Below, piece by piece: positions 16,156 through 25,541 of a stretch of 64,000 bases of DNA. The DNA is taken from positions 38,613 to 102,612 of the forward strand of contig CACZKE010000009.1 of assembly GCA_902781705.1 (NCBI GenBank), written 5' to 3'. A program made the position numbers and the translations under genes. Origin of the DNA: an uncultured Bacteroidia bacterium (GTDB lineage: Bacteria; Bacteroidota; Bacteroidia; Bacteroidales; UBA932). Under the pieces are notes generated by a model that saw only the letters and a list, made by a program, of their open reading frames with translations, was not told the origin of the DNA and ran no database searches. The stretch's first letter is position 1. Each line of letters opens with the position of its first letter.

Positions 16156-17394
16156 ATGAAAAACAACGAAGCGCTCCGCTGCCTCCTGTGCAAGAAGCCC
16201 AAATGCTCCTTGCAGGGATGTCCTGTCCATACGCCCATTCCCGAGTGCATGCAACTCTACCGGGAAGACAAGTTGGACGAAGCGGGCAAGATCCTTTTCG
16301 ACAACAATCCCCTGTCCGCCATCACCTCCCGCGTGTGCGACTGGCGGCAGTTCTGCTTTGGAAACTGTATCCTGAACGTCAAGAAAATCCCTGTCCGCTG
16401 GTACGAGATCGAGCAGGAGATTTCCGACGCTTACCTGTTCAGCGTCACGCTCAAACGGGAGTCGGACCTCCTCTCCGGCAAGCGCGTCGCCCTCGTCGGG
16501 GCCGGTCCCGTGGGCATCGTCGCCGCCATCTGGCTGTACCGCCTGGGTGCCGAGATAAGCATCGCCGACGCGAATCCCCGCATCGGCGGCGTCCTCCGCT
16601 ACGGTATCCCCGGTTTCCGCCTGGACAAGAAATATGTCAACGCCTACGAGCGCCTGCTCCTCGGAGCCGGGATCGAGTTCCAGGGCGGCATCGAGATAGG
16701 CCGGGACATCGAACTGGCCCGCGTGGCAGCCCGCTATGACGCGGTCCTGCTGGGCACCGGCGCCGAGAAAGCGGCCCTGCTGAACATTCCCGGCGAAGGG
16801 AAGGGGCTCCAGGCGCTTCCGTTCCTGAAGAACCCGTCGGCCTTCGACCTGGGCCGCAAAGTCATCGTCATCGGCGGTGGCAACGTCGCCATGGACGCGA
16901 GCCGCACCGCCGTCCGGCACGGTGCCGAGACCTGGATCTACTACCGCAAGGACTACGGCAACATGCCGGCGAACCCCATCGAGGTGGAGGAAGCCATGCG
17001 TGACGGGGTCCATTTCCGCGTCTTCCAGGCCCCCGTGGAGGTCCGTACCGGCAGCGTCGTTTTCTGCGACTGCGAGAACGTGACGGATCCCGCGACCGGA
17101 AAGGTCCGCACCCGCATTATCGAGGGCACCGAGCACGAGGTCGAATGCGACACCCTCCTTTCCGCCATCAGCGAGAAGCCGGACTTCTCCGTTTTCAACG
17201 GCTGCGAACCCGTCCTGGACGAAAAGGGTGACCTGGTCGTGGACGAAAACGGCCTCGCCTCCATCCAGGGCATCGACAACGTCTATGTCGCCGGCGACTT
17301 CCTCTTCGGTCCCAAGACCGTCGTCGAGGCCGTCGCCTCCGCCCGCAAGGCCGTGGATGCCATCGTCGCCCGTTTCAGCGCTGCCAAGATATGA
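16156..17394 (+). CDS. GltD-like NAD(P)-dependent flavin oxidoreductase
   Basis: A 412-residue flavoprotein related to the small subunit of glutamate synthase and to dihydropyrimidine dehydrogenase subunits. The N-terminus has an Fe-S-type cysteine set (CLLCKKPKCSLQGCPVHTPI), then FAD motif VALVGAGPVGIVAA (about residue 115) and NAD(P) motif VIVIGGGNVAMDASRTA (about 235). The ATG at 16156 starts MKNNEALRC after a TATCTTTG promoter element at 16117-16124. No large glutamate synthase subunit is adjacent; its stop overlaps queC by 4 bases. The electron acceptor is unknown, and a link to glpABC or que is only positional. Confidence 0.85.
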   Translation: MKNNEALRCLLCKKPKCSLQGCPVHTPIPECMQLYREDKLDEAGKILFDNNPLSAITSRVCDWRQFCFGNCILNVKKIPVRWYEIEQEISDAYLFSVTLKRESDLLSGKRVALVGAGPVGIVAAIWLYRLGAEISIADANPRIGGVLRYGIPGFRLDKKYVNAYERLLLGAGIEFQGGIEIGRDIELARVAARYDAVLLGTGAEKAALLNIPGEGKGLQALPFLKNPSAFDLGRKVIVIGGGNVAMDASRTAVRHGAETWIYYRKDYGNMPANPIEVEEAMRDGVHFRVFQAPVEVRTGSVVFCDCENVTDPATGKVRTRIIEGTEHEVECDTLLSAISEKPDFSVFNGCEPVLDEKGDLVVDENGLASIQGIDNVYVAGDFLFGPKTVVEAVASARKAVDAIVARFSAAKI

Positions 17395-18032
17395 AAGCCA
17401 TCCTGGTATATTCCGGCGGACTGGACAGTACGACGATGCTGTACGAATACAGGGACAGCATCGCGCTGGCCGTGTCCTTCGACTACGGTTCCAAGCACAA
17501 CGCGAAGGAACTCGCATTTGCGGCGGAGCACTGTGAAAAACTGGGAATCCCCCACCGGGTCATCCCGCTGGATTTCATCGGCAAATATTTCCGGAGCGAC
17601 CTGCTCCTTTCCGGCGGCGACATCCCGGAGGGAAGTTATGCCGACGACAACATGAAATCCACCGTGGTCCCGTTCCGAAATGGCATCATGCTCGCCGTGG
17701 CGGCGGGCCTTGCCGAAAGCATGGACCTGGACACGGTCCTGCTGGCGAACCACGGCGGGGACCACGCCATCTACCCGGACTGCAGGCCGGAATTCATCGA
17801 GGCCTTCGACCGGGCGGCCGAGGCCGGCACCTACAACGGCGTCCGCATCGTCTCCCCTTACTGCAACCTGACCAAGCGGGACATCGCCCTGCGCGGGAAG
17901 GAACTCGGCATCGACTACAGCCGCACCTGGTCCTGCTACAAGGGCGGGGAGAAACACTGCGGCCGCTGCGGCACCTGCACAGAACGGAAAGAGGCCCTGG
18001 AGGGCTTCGACCCCACTGAATACGAAGAATAA
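17391..18032 (+). CDS. queC: 7-cyano-7-deazaguanine synthase
   Basis: ATP-dependent enzyme converting carboxy-deazaguanine to preQ0, the queuosine precursor. The PP-loop is LVYSGGLDSTTMLYE (about residues 5-19). The C-terminal zinc site has four cysteines in the stretch WSCYKGGEKHCGRCGTC (about 182-198). At 213 residues it is normal length. It overlaps the flavoprotein stop (ATGA) and is followed 6 bases later by queD. Confidence 0.95.
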   Translation: MKAILVYSGGLDSTTMLYEYRDSIALAVSFDYGSKHNAKELAFAAEHCEKLGIPHRVIPLDFIGKYFRSDLLLSGGDIPEGSYADDNMKSTVVPFRNGIMLAVAAGLAESMDLDTVLLANHGGDHAIYPDCRPEFIEAFDRAAEAGTYNGVRIVSPYCNLTKRDIALRGKELGIDYSRTWSCYKGGEKHCGRCGTCTERKEALEGFDPTEYEE

Positions 18033-18038
18033 ACGCCT

Positions 18039-18371
18039 ATGTACTACGTTTGCAAAAGACTGGAAATCTCCGCGGCCCACTCCCTGATGCTTTCCTACGA
18101 GAGCAAGTGCGAGGACCTGCACGGCCACAACTGGATCGTCAAGATCTACTGCAAGTCGGAGACCCTGAACCAGGACGGCATGGTCACGGACTTCACCCTC
18201 ATCAAGCGGGACATCGAGAAAGCCCTGGACCACAAGAACCTGAACGACGTCCTGCCCATGAATCCCACGGCCGAGAACATTGCCCGCTGGATCTGCGACA
18301 ACACCCCCAACGCCTACAAGGTGGAGGTCTGGGAGTCCGAGATGAACATGGCCGCCTACGAGCGCGACTAG
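18039..18371 (+). CDS. queD: 6-carboxy-5,6,7,8-tetrahydropterin synthase
   Basis: Second step of preQ0 synthesis from GTP-derived dihydroneopterin triphosphate. At 110 residues it is a compact QueD. Zinc ligands are His in EISAAHSL and HGHNW, and the catalytic Cys is in ESKCEDLHGHN (about residue 24); the C-terminal VEVWESEMNMAAY carries the conserved Glu. It lies between queC and queE, overlapping the queE GTG by one base. Confidence 0.95.
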   Translation: MYYVCKRLEISAAHSLMLSYESKCEDLHGHNWIVKIYCKSETLNQDGMVTDFTLIKRDIEKALDHKNLNDVLPMNPTAENIARWICDNTPNAYKVEVWESEMNMAAYERD

Positions 18372-18943
18372 TGTACCGGATCAACGAAATATTCTACAGC
18401 CTGCAAGGCGAAGGATACTGGACAGGGACGCCGATGGTGTTCCTGCGGATGTCCGGCTGCAACCTGCAGTGCCCGTTCTGCGATACGGACCACCAGGCCT
18501 GCACCGAAATGACGGCGGAGCAGATCGTGGAAGCCATTTCGGCGGTTGCCGGGGAGTGCCGCCGCGTCTGCGTGACCGGCGGCGAGCCGTCCCTGCAACT
18601 GGACCGTCCGCTGGTGGAGGCCCTGCATGGAGCCGGGTACCGGATCCATGTGGAAACGAACGGGACCCGTCCCCTGCCGGAAGGCGTGGACTGGGTCACG
18701 GTAAGTCCCAAGGCCGATGTCCCCGGTCTCAAAGGCGACGGAACGGTGGCATTGACCAAGGCCGATGAAGTAAAAGTCGTTTTCCTCGGGAACGACGTAG
18801 AGAAGTGGGCGGAATTCCCGGCCGCGTGGCATTTCCTCCAGCCGTGCTCCTGCGCCAATACGGCGGAGACTGTCGATTATATCCAGCGGCATCCGCGGTG
18901 GCGGCTGTCGCTGCAGACCCATAAATACTTGAACATCAGATGA
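18371..18943 (+). CDS. queE: 7-carboxy-7-deazaguanine synthase
   Basis: Radical SAM enzyme of queuosine synthesis. The cluster motif is SGCNLQCPFCDTDH (CX3CX2C, about residues 23-36), preceded by YSLQGEGYWTGTPMVFLRM. I start it at GTG 18371, which overlaps the queD stop (TAGTG) and gives 190 residues, matching the short QueE type; no ATG fits. Its stop overlaps the glpA start by 4 bases, placing queuosine and glycerol-3-phosphate genes on one transcript. Confidence 0.93.
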   Translation: MYRINEIFYSLQGEGYWTGTPMVFLRMSGCNLQCPFCDTDHQACTEMTAEQIVEAISAVAGECRRVCVTGGEPSLQLDRPLVEALHGAGYRIHVETNGTRPLPEGVDWVTVSPKADVPGLKGDGTVALTKADEVKVVFLGNDVEKWAEFPAAWHFLQPCSCANTAETVDYIQRHPRWRLSLQTHKYLNIR

Positions 18944-20535
18944 AACGGAACGAGTATGACGTCATCATCGTAGGCGGTGGCATCACCGGGGCCGGCACGG
19001 CCCGGGACTGCGCGATGCGGGGACTGAAGGTCCTTCTCATCGAGCGGCACGACATCGCCACCGGAGCGACGGGCCGGAACCACGGCCTCCTGCATTCCGG
19101 GGCGCGCTACGCCGTCACCGACCAGGAATCGGCCAACGAGTGCATCCGCGAGAACATGATCCTCCGCCGGATCGCCTCCCACTGCGTGGACGAGACCGAC
19201 GGCTTCTTCATCACCCTCCCGGAGGACGACCTCAACTACCAGGCGAAGTTCGTGGAGTCCTGCCTCGCCGCCGGCATCCCGGCCGAGATCGTGGACCCGA
19301 AGGACGCCCTGCGGATGGAACCGTCCCTGAATCCGGAACTGATCGGCGCGGTGAAGGTGCCCGACGGCAGCGTGGATCCGTTCCGCCTGTGCGCCGCCAA
19401 TATGGTGGACGCGAAATTACATGGAGCGCAGGTGCTTCTGTATACGGAGGTTACCGGATTCATCAAGAACGGCGACCGGATCGTGGGCGTGAAGACCTAC
19501 AACCACCAGACACATAAGAGCGGCGAGTATTACGCGCACATCACCGTCAATGCCGCCGGCATCTGGGGCCAGCACATCGCGGACCTCGCCGGGGTGAAGA
19601 TCGGCATGTTCCCGGCCAAGGGAGCCCTCCTCATCTTCGCGCACCGGGTCAACGGCATCGTCATCAACCGCTGCCGCAAGCCCGCCAACGCGGATATCCT
19701 CGTACCGGGCGATACGGTATGCATCATCGGCACCACCTCCACCAAGATTCCGTTCGAGGAATGCGACGGAGTGCGGGTGACACCGGAAGAAGTGAACCTC
19801 CTCGTGGAGGAAGGTGCCAAACTGGCTCCGGCCCTCGCCAGCACCCGGATCCTCCGGGCCTATGCCGGCGTCCGTCCGCTCGTCTCCGCCGACAATGACC
19901 CGTCCGGCCGCAACATCAGCCGCGGCATCGTTTGCCTGGACCACGAGCAGCGGGACGGGCTGAAGGGGTTCATCACCATTACCGGCGGCAAACTCATGAC
20001 CTACCGCCTGATGGCGGAGATGGCCACCGACATGGTGTGCAGGAAACTCTCCATCGACAAAGCCTGCGAAACGGCGGAGATTCCCCTGCCGGGAGCCGGG
20101 GTCCAGTCCTTCCGTGAGGTCGCGGAAAAGATCTGGGAGAACCCGACGACAGTCCAGAAGGCCGTCGCGGGGCGCCTGGGCACCGGCGCCGCCCGCGTGC
20201 AGGCGGCCGATTCGCTGGACCAGTCCCTCATCTGCGAATGCGAGGAAGTATCCGTGGGCGAGATCAATTCCGCCATCGAACGGCTGGACGTGAGCGGCCT
20301 GACGGACCTGCGCCGGCGCACGCGCGTGGGCATGGGCACCTGCCAGGGCGAACTCTGCGGCTGTCGCGCCGCCGGCCTGCTGGCCAAGGCTCACGGATGC
20401 ACGGACCGCGCCCGGGAAGACCTGAAAGAATTCATGACCGAACGCTGGAAAGGAATGTATCCCATCGGCTGGGGTGATGCGCTCCGCGAGGCGGAATACA
20501 CACAGTGGGTCTATAAACACGTACTGGGCGTATGA
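18940..20535 (+). CDS. glpA: Anaerobic glycerol-3-phosphate dehydrogenase subunit A
   Basis: FAD-containing catalytic subunit oxidising glycerol-3-phosphate to dihydroxyacetone phosphate and feeding quinones through GlpB/GlpC. FAD motif VGGGITGAGTARDCAMRGL (about residues 9-27) and ATGATGRNHGLLHSGARY. The C-terminal [2Fe-2S] BFD-like domain begins LICECEEVSVGEI (about 430) and ends with GMGTCQGELCG. At 531 residues it is close to the 540 typical of GlpA. It is coupled to queE upstream and glpB downstream by ATGA overlaps. Confidence 0.95.
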   Translation: MKRNEYDVIIVGGGITGAGTARDCAMRGLKVLLIERHDIATGATGRNHGLLHSGARYAVTDQESANECIRENMILRRIASHCVDETDGFFITLPEDDLNYQAKFVESCLAAGIPAEIVDPKDALRMEPSLNPELIGAVKVPDGSVDPFRLCAANMVDAKLHGAQVLLYTEVTGFIKNGDRIVGVKTYNHQTHKSGEYYAHITVNAAGIWGQHIADLAGVKIGMFPAKGALLIFAHRVNGIVINRCRKPANADILVPGDTVCIIGTTSTKIPFEECDGVRVTPEEVNLLVEEGAKLAPALASTRILRAYAGVRPLVSADNDPSGRNISRGIVCLDHEQRDGLKGFITITGGKLMTYRLMAEMATDMVCRKLSIDKACETAEIPLPGAGVQSFREVAEKIWENPTTVQKAVAGRLGTGAARVQAADSLDQSLICECEEVSVGEINSAIERLDVSGLTDLRRRTRVGMGTCQGELCGCRAAGLLAKAHGCTDRAREDLKEFMTERWKGMYPIGWGDALREAEYTQWVYKHVLGV

Positions 20536-21665
20536 GATTCGATACGGTGATCATCGGTGGCGGCCTTTCGGGCCTCACCGCCGGCATCAGCCTCCAGGAG
20601 GCGGGCCGGAAAGTCTTGATCGTGAGCGCCGGACAGAACGCGATGCATTTCTTCTCCGGCAATTTCGAGGACATCGGCCCCGCCCGGGACCGGGTGTCCG
20701 CCCTCTTTGCGGCGGCCGGCGTCCGGACCAACGCCATGGACGGTTTTCAACTGATGCCCATGGGCTCCTTCCGCCCTGCATCCCTTACTTTGGAGGACGT
20801 CACGGTATTCCCGGACGAACACGCGGCGGAGAAAGCCCTCATCGTCAATTTCACGGGCTTCCACGACTTCTACGGCACCTTCATCGCCGAGGCGCTGGAA
20901 AAGGCCGGGGCCACCTGCCGCATCCGCTTCGTGCGCCTGCCCGAGATGGAGCATCTGCGGCTGAGTCCCAGCGAGATGCGCTCGGTCAACATCGCCCGTG
21001 CCATGGACGAGTACTGGGAGAAGGTCGTCGGGGACATCCGCGTCCTGCATAAGGACGAGGATCTCATTATCCTGCCCCAGGTATTCGGCCTCAAGGACAC
21101 GGCCGTGCTGGACAAGATCCGCACTGCCCTGCCCGCCCGCGTCGCCTTCGTGGGCACGATGCCTCCATCGGTCCCCGGCATCCGCACCCAGATGCTGCTG
21201 AAACGGCGTTTCGAGGTACTGGGAGGCACTTTCCTGATGGGCGACGAAGTCACTTCCGCCGCCCTGCACGAAGGGGTCGTGAGCAGCATCACCACCCGGA
21301 ACCTGGATACGGCCCGGATCTTCGCGGACCATTTCATCCTCGCTTCCGGCGGCTATTTCTCCAAGGGACTCGTCACCACGCCCACACAGGTCACCGAACC
21401 CCTGTTCGGCCTGGACATCGCCTATCCGGAGAACCGGAGCGACTGGTACGATGCCGATTTCTTCGCTCACCAGCCCTACATGGACTTCGGCGTCAAGACC
21501 GACGCGGAACTGCATGCCATCAAGGACGGGGAACCTGTGCAGAACCTGTTCGCCATCGGCTCCGTCCTGGGGAACACCCGGAAGGAAGACTTCGGAACGG
21601 CGGCCGGCATGGCCATCCGGACGGCCTTCGCGGCCGTGGACACCATCAAAGGAGGTAACGTATGA
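20532..21665 (+). CDS. glpB: Anaerobic glycerol-3-phosphate dehydrogenase subunit B
   Basis: Flavoprotein subunit, 377 residues, bridging GlpA and the membrane-associated GlpC. N-terminal FAD motif DTVIIGGGLSGLTAGISLQE (about residues 4-23). The C-terminal portion AIGSVLGNTRKEDFGTAAG is typical of the FAD-binding end of the family. Start and stop both overlap neighbours by 4 bases, indicating coupled translation in a fixed stoichiometry. Confidence 0.93.
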   Translation: MRFDTVIIGGGLSGLTAGISLQEAGRKVLIVSAGQNAMHFFSGNFEDIGPARDRVSALFAAAGVRTNAMDGFQLMPMGSFRPASLTLEDVTVFPDEHAAEKALIVNFTGFHDFYGTFIAEALEKAGATCRIRFVRLPEMEHLRLSPSEMRSVNIARAMDEYWEKVVGDIRVLHKDEDLIILPQVFGLKDTAVLDKIRTALPARVAFVGTMPPSVPGIRTQMLLKRRFEVLGGTFLMGDEVTSAALHEGVVSSITTRNLDTARIFADHFILASGGYFSKGLVTTPTQVTEPLFGLDIAYPENRSDWYDADFFAHQPYMDFGVKTDAELHAIKDGEPVQNLFAIGSVLGNTRKEDFGTAAGMAIRTAFAAVDTIKGGNV

Positions 21666-22879
21666 AACTGCAGGAATATACCGCCAGCGCCCATAATTTC
21701 GAGGAGTGCATGAAATGCACCATCTGCACGGCTTACTGTCCGGTCGTGCCGGTGAATCCGCGCTATCCCGGCCCCAAGCAGGCCGGTCCGGACGGCGAAC
21801 GCCTCCGCCTGAAGGATCCGTATTTCTTCAACCAGGCGCTCAAGTACTGCCTGAACTGCAAGCGGTGCGAAGTCGTGTGCCCTTCCGGCGTGAAGGTGGC
21901 CGACATCATCCAGTCCGCCCGGATGAAATACGGAAACGAACAGCCCCGCCTGCGCGACCGGATGCTCGCCAGCACCGATTTCATGGGCAGCGTGGCCCGT
22001 CCGTTCGCTCCCCTGGTGAACGGAGTCACCGGCTTGGGCATCACCAAGACCGTCCTGGATGCGACTTTCGCCATCGACCGGCACCGCACCTTCCCGAAAT
22101 ACAGCGGACGCAGTTTCGAGCGCTGGCTCAAGCGCCGCTCCAAGGAGCAGGCCAAGTTCGACAAGCAGGTGGCCTATTTCCACGGCTGCTACGTGAACTA
22201 CAACTACCCCCAGTTGGGTAAGGACTTCGTGAAGGTGATGAACGCCCTCGGCATCGGCGTACAACTCCTGGAGAAGGAAAAATGCTGCGGAGTGGCCCTC
22301 ATTGCCAACGGGATGTACAAGAAGGCAACCAAGAACGCCGAGCACAACGTCGTGGCGCTGCAGAAAGCCGTGGATGCCGGACTCACCGTCCTGACCACCT
22401 CCTCCACCTGCACGATGACCATGCGCGAAGAATACCCGGAACTCCTGAAGGTCGATAACGCCGGCGTCCGGGACTCCATCCTCCTCGCCACCCGCTACAT
22501 CTGGCAGCTCCTGGAATCCGGTGCGGCCACGCTCAAGTTCAAGGAGAACTACCGGGCCCGCATCGCCTACCACACGCCCTGCCACCTGGAACGGCTGGGC
22601 TGGGGCATCTTCTCCACCGAACTCCTGAAGATGATTCCGGGTGTGGAGTTCACCATGCTGGACTCCAACTGCTGCGGCATCTCGGGCACCTACGGCTTCA
22701 AGAAGGAGAACTACGAGGCCTCCCAGGCCATCGGCAAACCGTTGTTCGACCAGATCAAGTCCGTGAACCCGGACTTCGTTGCCTGCGACTGCGAAACCTG
22801 CAAGTGGCAGCTCGAAATGTCCACCGGCTACACGGTCAAGCACCCCATCTCCATCCTCGCCGAAGCGATAGAAGACTAG
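21662..22879 (+). CDS. glpC: Anaerobic glycerol-3-phosphate dehydrogenase subunit C
   Basis: Iron-sulfur subunit, 405 residues. Two [4Fe-4S] motifs, CMKCTICTAYCPV (about residues 16-28) and CLNCKRCEVVCPSG (about 63-76), are followed by two cysteine-rich CCG domains (KCCGVALIANGM and NCCGISGTYGF). It is the last gene of the que-glp run. No clear terminator follows. Glycerol kinase and facilitator are not adjacent. Confidence 0.95.
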   Translation: MKLQEYTASAHNFEECMKCTICTAYCPVVPVNPRYPGPKQAGPDGERLRLKDPYFFNQALKYCLNCKRCEVVCPSGVKVADIIQSARMKYGNEQPRLRDRMLASTDFMGSVARPFAPLVNGVTGLGITKTVLDATFAIDRHRTFPKYSGRSFERWLKRRSKEQAKFDKQVAYFHGCYVNYNYPQLGKDFVKVMNALGIGVQLLEKEKCCGVALIANGMYKKATKNAEHNVVALQKAVDAGLTVLTTSSTCTMTMREEYPELLKVDNAGVRDSILLATRYIWQLLESGAATLKFKENYRARIAYHTPCHLERLGWGIFSTELLKMIPGVEFTMLDSNCCGISGTYGFKKENYEASQAIGKPLFDQIKSVNPDFVACDCETCKWQLEMSTGYTVKHPISILAEAIED

Positions 22880-23086
22880 GAAATAACAGATTTAACCAGA
22901 TATAACTATCAGTTCACACTTTAATTGTTTTATTTATGGATGGAGAATCCTCTCGAAACTGACCCCCTCTTGGTCCAACTTGGACAAGTTGCCTCCAACT
23001 TGAAATCAAACGTTCAAGACGTCTTTAATCGGATGCTTACTTAAAAACGATATTACTCATTTGAGTTTCAATTCGAGTATGCGATC
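22880..23086. other. Intergenic region with a small inverted repeat
   Basis: Between the convergent glpC and the restriction island. CCAACTTG (22975-22982) and CAAGTTG (22985-22991) form a short perfect inverted repeat, and CCAACTTG occurs again at 22995-23002. No T-run follows, so it is not an obvious terminator. Base composition shifts to AT-rich here. Confidence 0.4.
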
Positions 23087-24013
23087 TTAAAATAAAGTAG
23101 GATTATTTGGTTGTCCATAGCGGGGATACTTGTGCACCTTTCTAATAAAATGCTTGACGCTTGGAGTAGACCCTTCTTTTGTTGTAATCTGTGTTTCTAA
23201 ATCGGCAACGATAGTATCTCCTTTACCAAATGCTATTTTTTCTTCATTCATTAATGCCAGAAAAGACTCGTCAGTCATTCTCGCAGAAAATTTTTTGTCT
23301 CCAATTCGGATTTTCCAACTTGCTGGTTCACTTTCAAGGACAGGCGCAACTATTACCATGGTAACATTGTGCACCCAACTAGATTCCATGTTGGACAAGT
23401 CCTCTTCATCAACTATAATTCCACTAAGCTCATTTCGGGTAATGTCTACTTTTTCTCGCTTACCATCCTCTCTTTCCAGTTCAATAGCAATCCCATCAAC
23501 TTCTTGGTCATCATTTGCTGTTCTAGCAAGCTTGCTTCTTTGAACTACAACTCTTCTATCCGTATTTATATCAGAAACATTAACAACAACATTTTCGCCA
23601 TTGATGTTAAGAGTAATAGGCGTTGGATCATTTGTAAGAATCTTCGTAAGGAAAATGCCAAATAAGATTTCTAATGTCTTTACAGAGAACTTCTTAATCT
23701 TAGATTTAATCTCAAAACTCCCTTCTTTCAGTCCTTCAATGTCAACTTGTACCATATCATAACCAATACAGTACTTGGCATTTAGCACATAATTAATAGA
23801 CTTCAATAGCTGCTCATAATTAGACAGGTACTTTATCAAGTCAGTTGTAGAAACCTTACTCTGACGAGCATTAATAATCAGAGAGACATCCTCTGTATTT
23901 ACTACTAAATCTAATGCTCTGGCCATATGATGAATCGCGTTTTTATCCTGTGAAAAAGTATAGTACAAACAATACTGCTTAATCAAATAAGGATAACTGA
24001 TAACCCGAAGCAT
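23087..24013 (-). CDS. Unknown protein of the restriction-modification island
   Basis: A 308-residue protein I do not recognise, encoded after the methylase with a 35-base overlap, so it is co-expressed with the restriction system. The N-terminal half is helical (about residues 15-100). The region around VDIEGLKEGSFEIKSKIKKF (about 109-128) is followed by a short hydrophobic segment (LEILFGIFLTKIL). The C-terminal half looks beta-rich with many charged residues. It is AT-rich like its two neighbours and unlike the surrounding chromosome. It could be an accessory or specificity factor; no function is shown by sequence. Confidence 0.75.
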   Translation of the reverse strand: MLRVISYPYLIKQYCLYYTFSQDKNAIHHMARALDLVVNTEDVSLIINARQSKVSTTDLIKYLSNYEQLLKSINYVLNAKYCIGYDMVQVDIEGLKEGSFEIKSKIKKFSVKTLEILFGIFLTKILTNDPTPITLNINGENVVVNVSDINTDRRVVVQRSKLARTANDDQEVDGIAIELEREDGKREKVDITRNELSGIIVDEEDLSNMESSWVHNVTMVIVAPVLESEPASWKIRIGDKKFSARMTDESFLALMNEEKIAFGKGDTIVADLETQITTKEGSTPSVKHFIRKVHKYPRYGQPNNPTLF

Positions 24014-25541
24014 GCGGAATTAATAATGAAGCAATGCCATTAACCGGAGTATTCATCAATTCCTTCGGTTCTATTTTCCTCAAACCACCGCCATAAAAAC
24101 GGCCATTTCGGGAAAGGGTTTCTGCAGGGATAGCGTTTAACTCACGCCATACATCCAATAGTACACTTTCATCTCTCATACATTGAACATATTGCGGTTT
24201 GGGATATAGCAAAAGATATACATTAGTCGTGATCGCCGAAGAAGAATTAAGAATGAAACGGAACATCTGGTTATTCGTCTCAGACCGCCCCATATAAGGC
24301 ATAATAATGGAGGCAGGCTCTCTTTCTTCACAGGAATACCATGGAGATCGACGGCTACAAATATAACCGCTTTGAACACCTCGCTCATAGCCTACGCAGA
24401 TATACTCCCACACCTTCGGATACTCCCTTCGCAGAATATCCTCTGGAAGACTACAACAAAAAAGGAAGAGTTGCCGATCGACAACGGGTAAACCATTTTC
24501 GCTATCTATTCGATTACCCTTAATATAACGAGGACTGGGTATAAGAGGGCGAAGGAATTTCGCCGGGATACTGTATTTGGTAATTGTTTCTTTATCCAAT
24601 ATAAAAAAGTCATTATCACCAGTTGCAACGCCCCGCTTAACTGTAAAAAAATCACCTAATATGGCTCCGGAAACATCAGAAACGACATCATTCCCAAAGA
24701 GACTGGTCCATTTTGTTTTAGATGATAGCTGGTTCCGATCTAATAATTTGCATGTTTCCGGATTGTTGATACTCCCACCCAAGGAAAACCGGATTGGATG
24801 GCCATCAGATGGTTTATGGTTACGAAATACAACGACGCAAGAACTTACCAAAGCATCGCTAAACTGCAAGTCATTAAGACCAAATCGGTGAATATGAATC
24901 AGTTCTACATTTTGAAGAAGAAACTGTTTAACAGCCACGCCATAATTAACATCCATAAATTCACTAGGGACAAGCCAACAAGAAACTCCACCATCTTTTA
25001 GCCACTTTGAGGACAATATCATAAAGTAGCAATACAACCCTGCCAATCCAGAAATCTTCAATCCTGACTCTCGAAAGACTTCTCCTTTTAAACGCTGTTT
25101 AACTGTACTCTCAATATGGTGATGGCGCACATACGGAGGATTAGCGACTAGCATGTCAAATTTTCTATCTGGCTGTTGGGATAGGAAATCTGCACACCTA
25201 ATCTCCAAATTCGTCCCATTCCAGAATTGCTGAGCCGGTTTAAAGTAATACGGGTCTATCTCAAATCCAAGGACTCGCTCCTTACTATCTACAAACAAAT
25301 CCCTATACGCTGAATAGAAAACCCCGGTTCCGATAGAGGGTTCAATTAGCGAAATATCATCCCGCCCCATCAATCGACGCAAATAAAGCATCATATCAGA
25401 TGCTAGTGGAAATGGAGTCGAGAACTGACCCAATATATTGCGTTCCTTTTGGGTCTTCCCCGCATCCAAGCTATCCTGCAATGCTTTGCGTCTAATCTCT
25501 ATCTCATCCATTGTATTATACTCCAGCTCGCTGTAAATCAC
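23979..25541 (-). CDS. Adenine-specific DNA methyltransferase (type II, N6-methylase)
   Basis: Gamma-class N6-adenine methylase of a type II system, 520 residues. The SAM-binding motif I is SLIEPSIGTGVFYSAYRD (about residues 64-81) and the catalytic motif IV is NPPYV (134-138). The C-terminal two thirds would hold the target recognition domain. Either MIYSELEYN at 25541 or MDEIEIRRK ten codons later may be the start; the first overlaps the nuclease gene by 26 bases. It would protect the host from the XamI-like enzyme encoded immediately upstream. AT-rich composition suggests horizontal transfer. Confidence 0.9.
   Translation of the reverse strand: MIYSELEYNTMDEIEIRRKALQDSLDAGKTQKERNILGQFSTPFPLASDMMLYLRRLMGRDDISLIEPSIGTGVFYSAYRDLFVDSKERVLGFEIDPYYFKPAQQFWNGTNLEIRCADFLSQQPDRKFDMLVANPPYVRHHHIESTVKQRLKGEVFRESGLKISGLAGLYCYFMILSSKWLKDGGVSCWLVPSEFMDVNYGVAVKQFLLQNVELIHIHRFGLNDLQFSDALVSSCVVVFRNHKPSDGHPIRFSLGGSINNPETCKLLDRNQLSSKTKWTSLFGNDVVSDVSGAILGDFFTVKRGVATGDNDFFILDKETITKYSIPAKFLRPLIPSPRYIKGNRIDSENGLPVVDRQLFLFCCSLPEDILRREYPKVWEYICVGYERGVQSGYICSRRSPWYSCEEREPASIIMPYMGRSETNNQMFRFILNSSSAITTNVYLLLYPKPQYVQCMRDESVLLDVWRELNAIPAETLSRNGRFYGGGLRKIEPKELMNTPVNGIASLLIPHASGYQLSLFD

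Noticed and set aside
23130-23543. Rightward frame inside the unknown restriction-island gene
   Set aside because: It is antisense to a longer frame with overlap to the methylase gene; composition is hydrophobic-noise-like.
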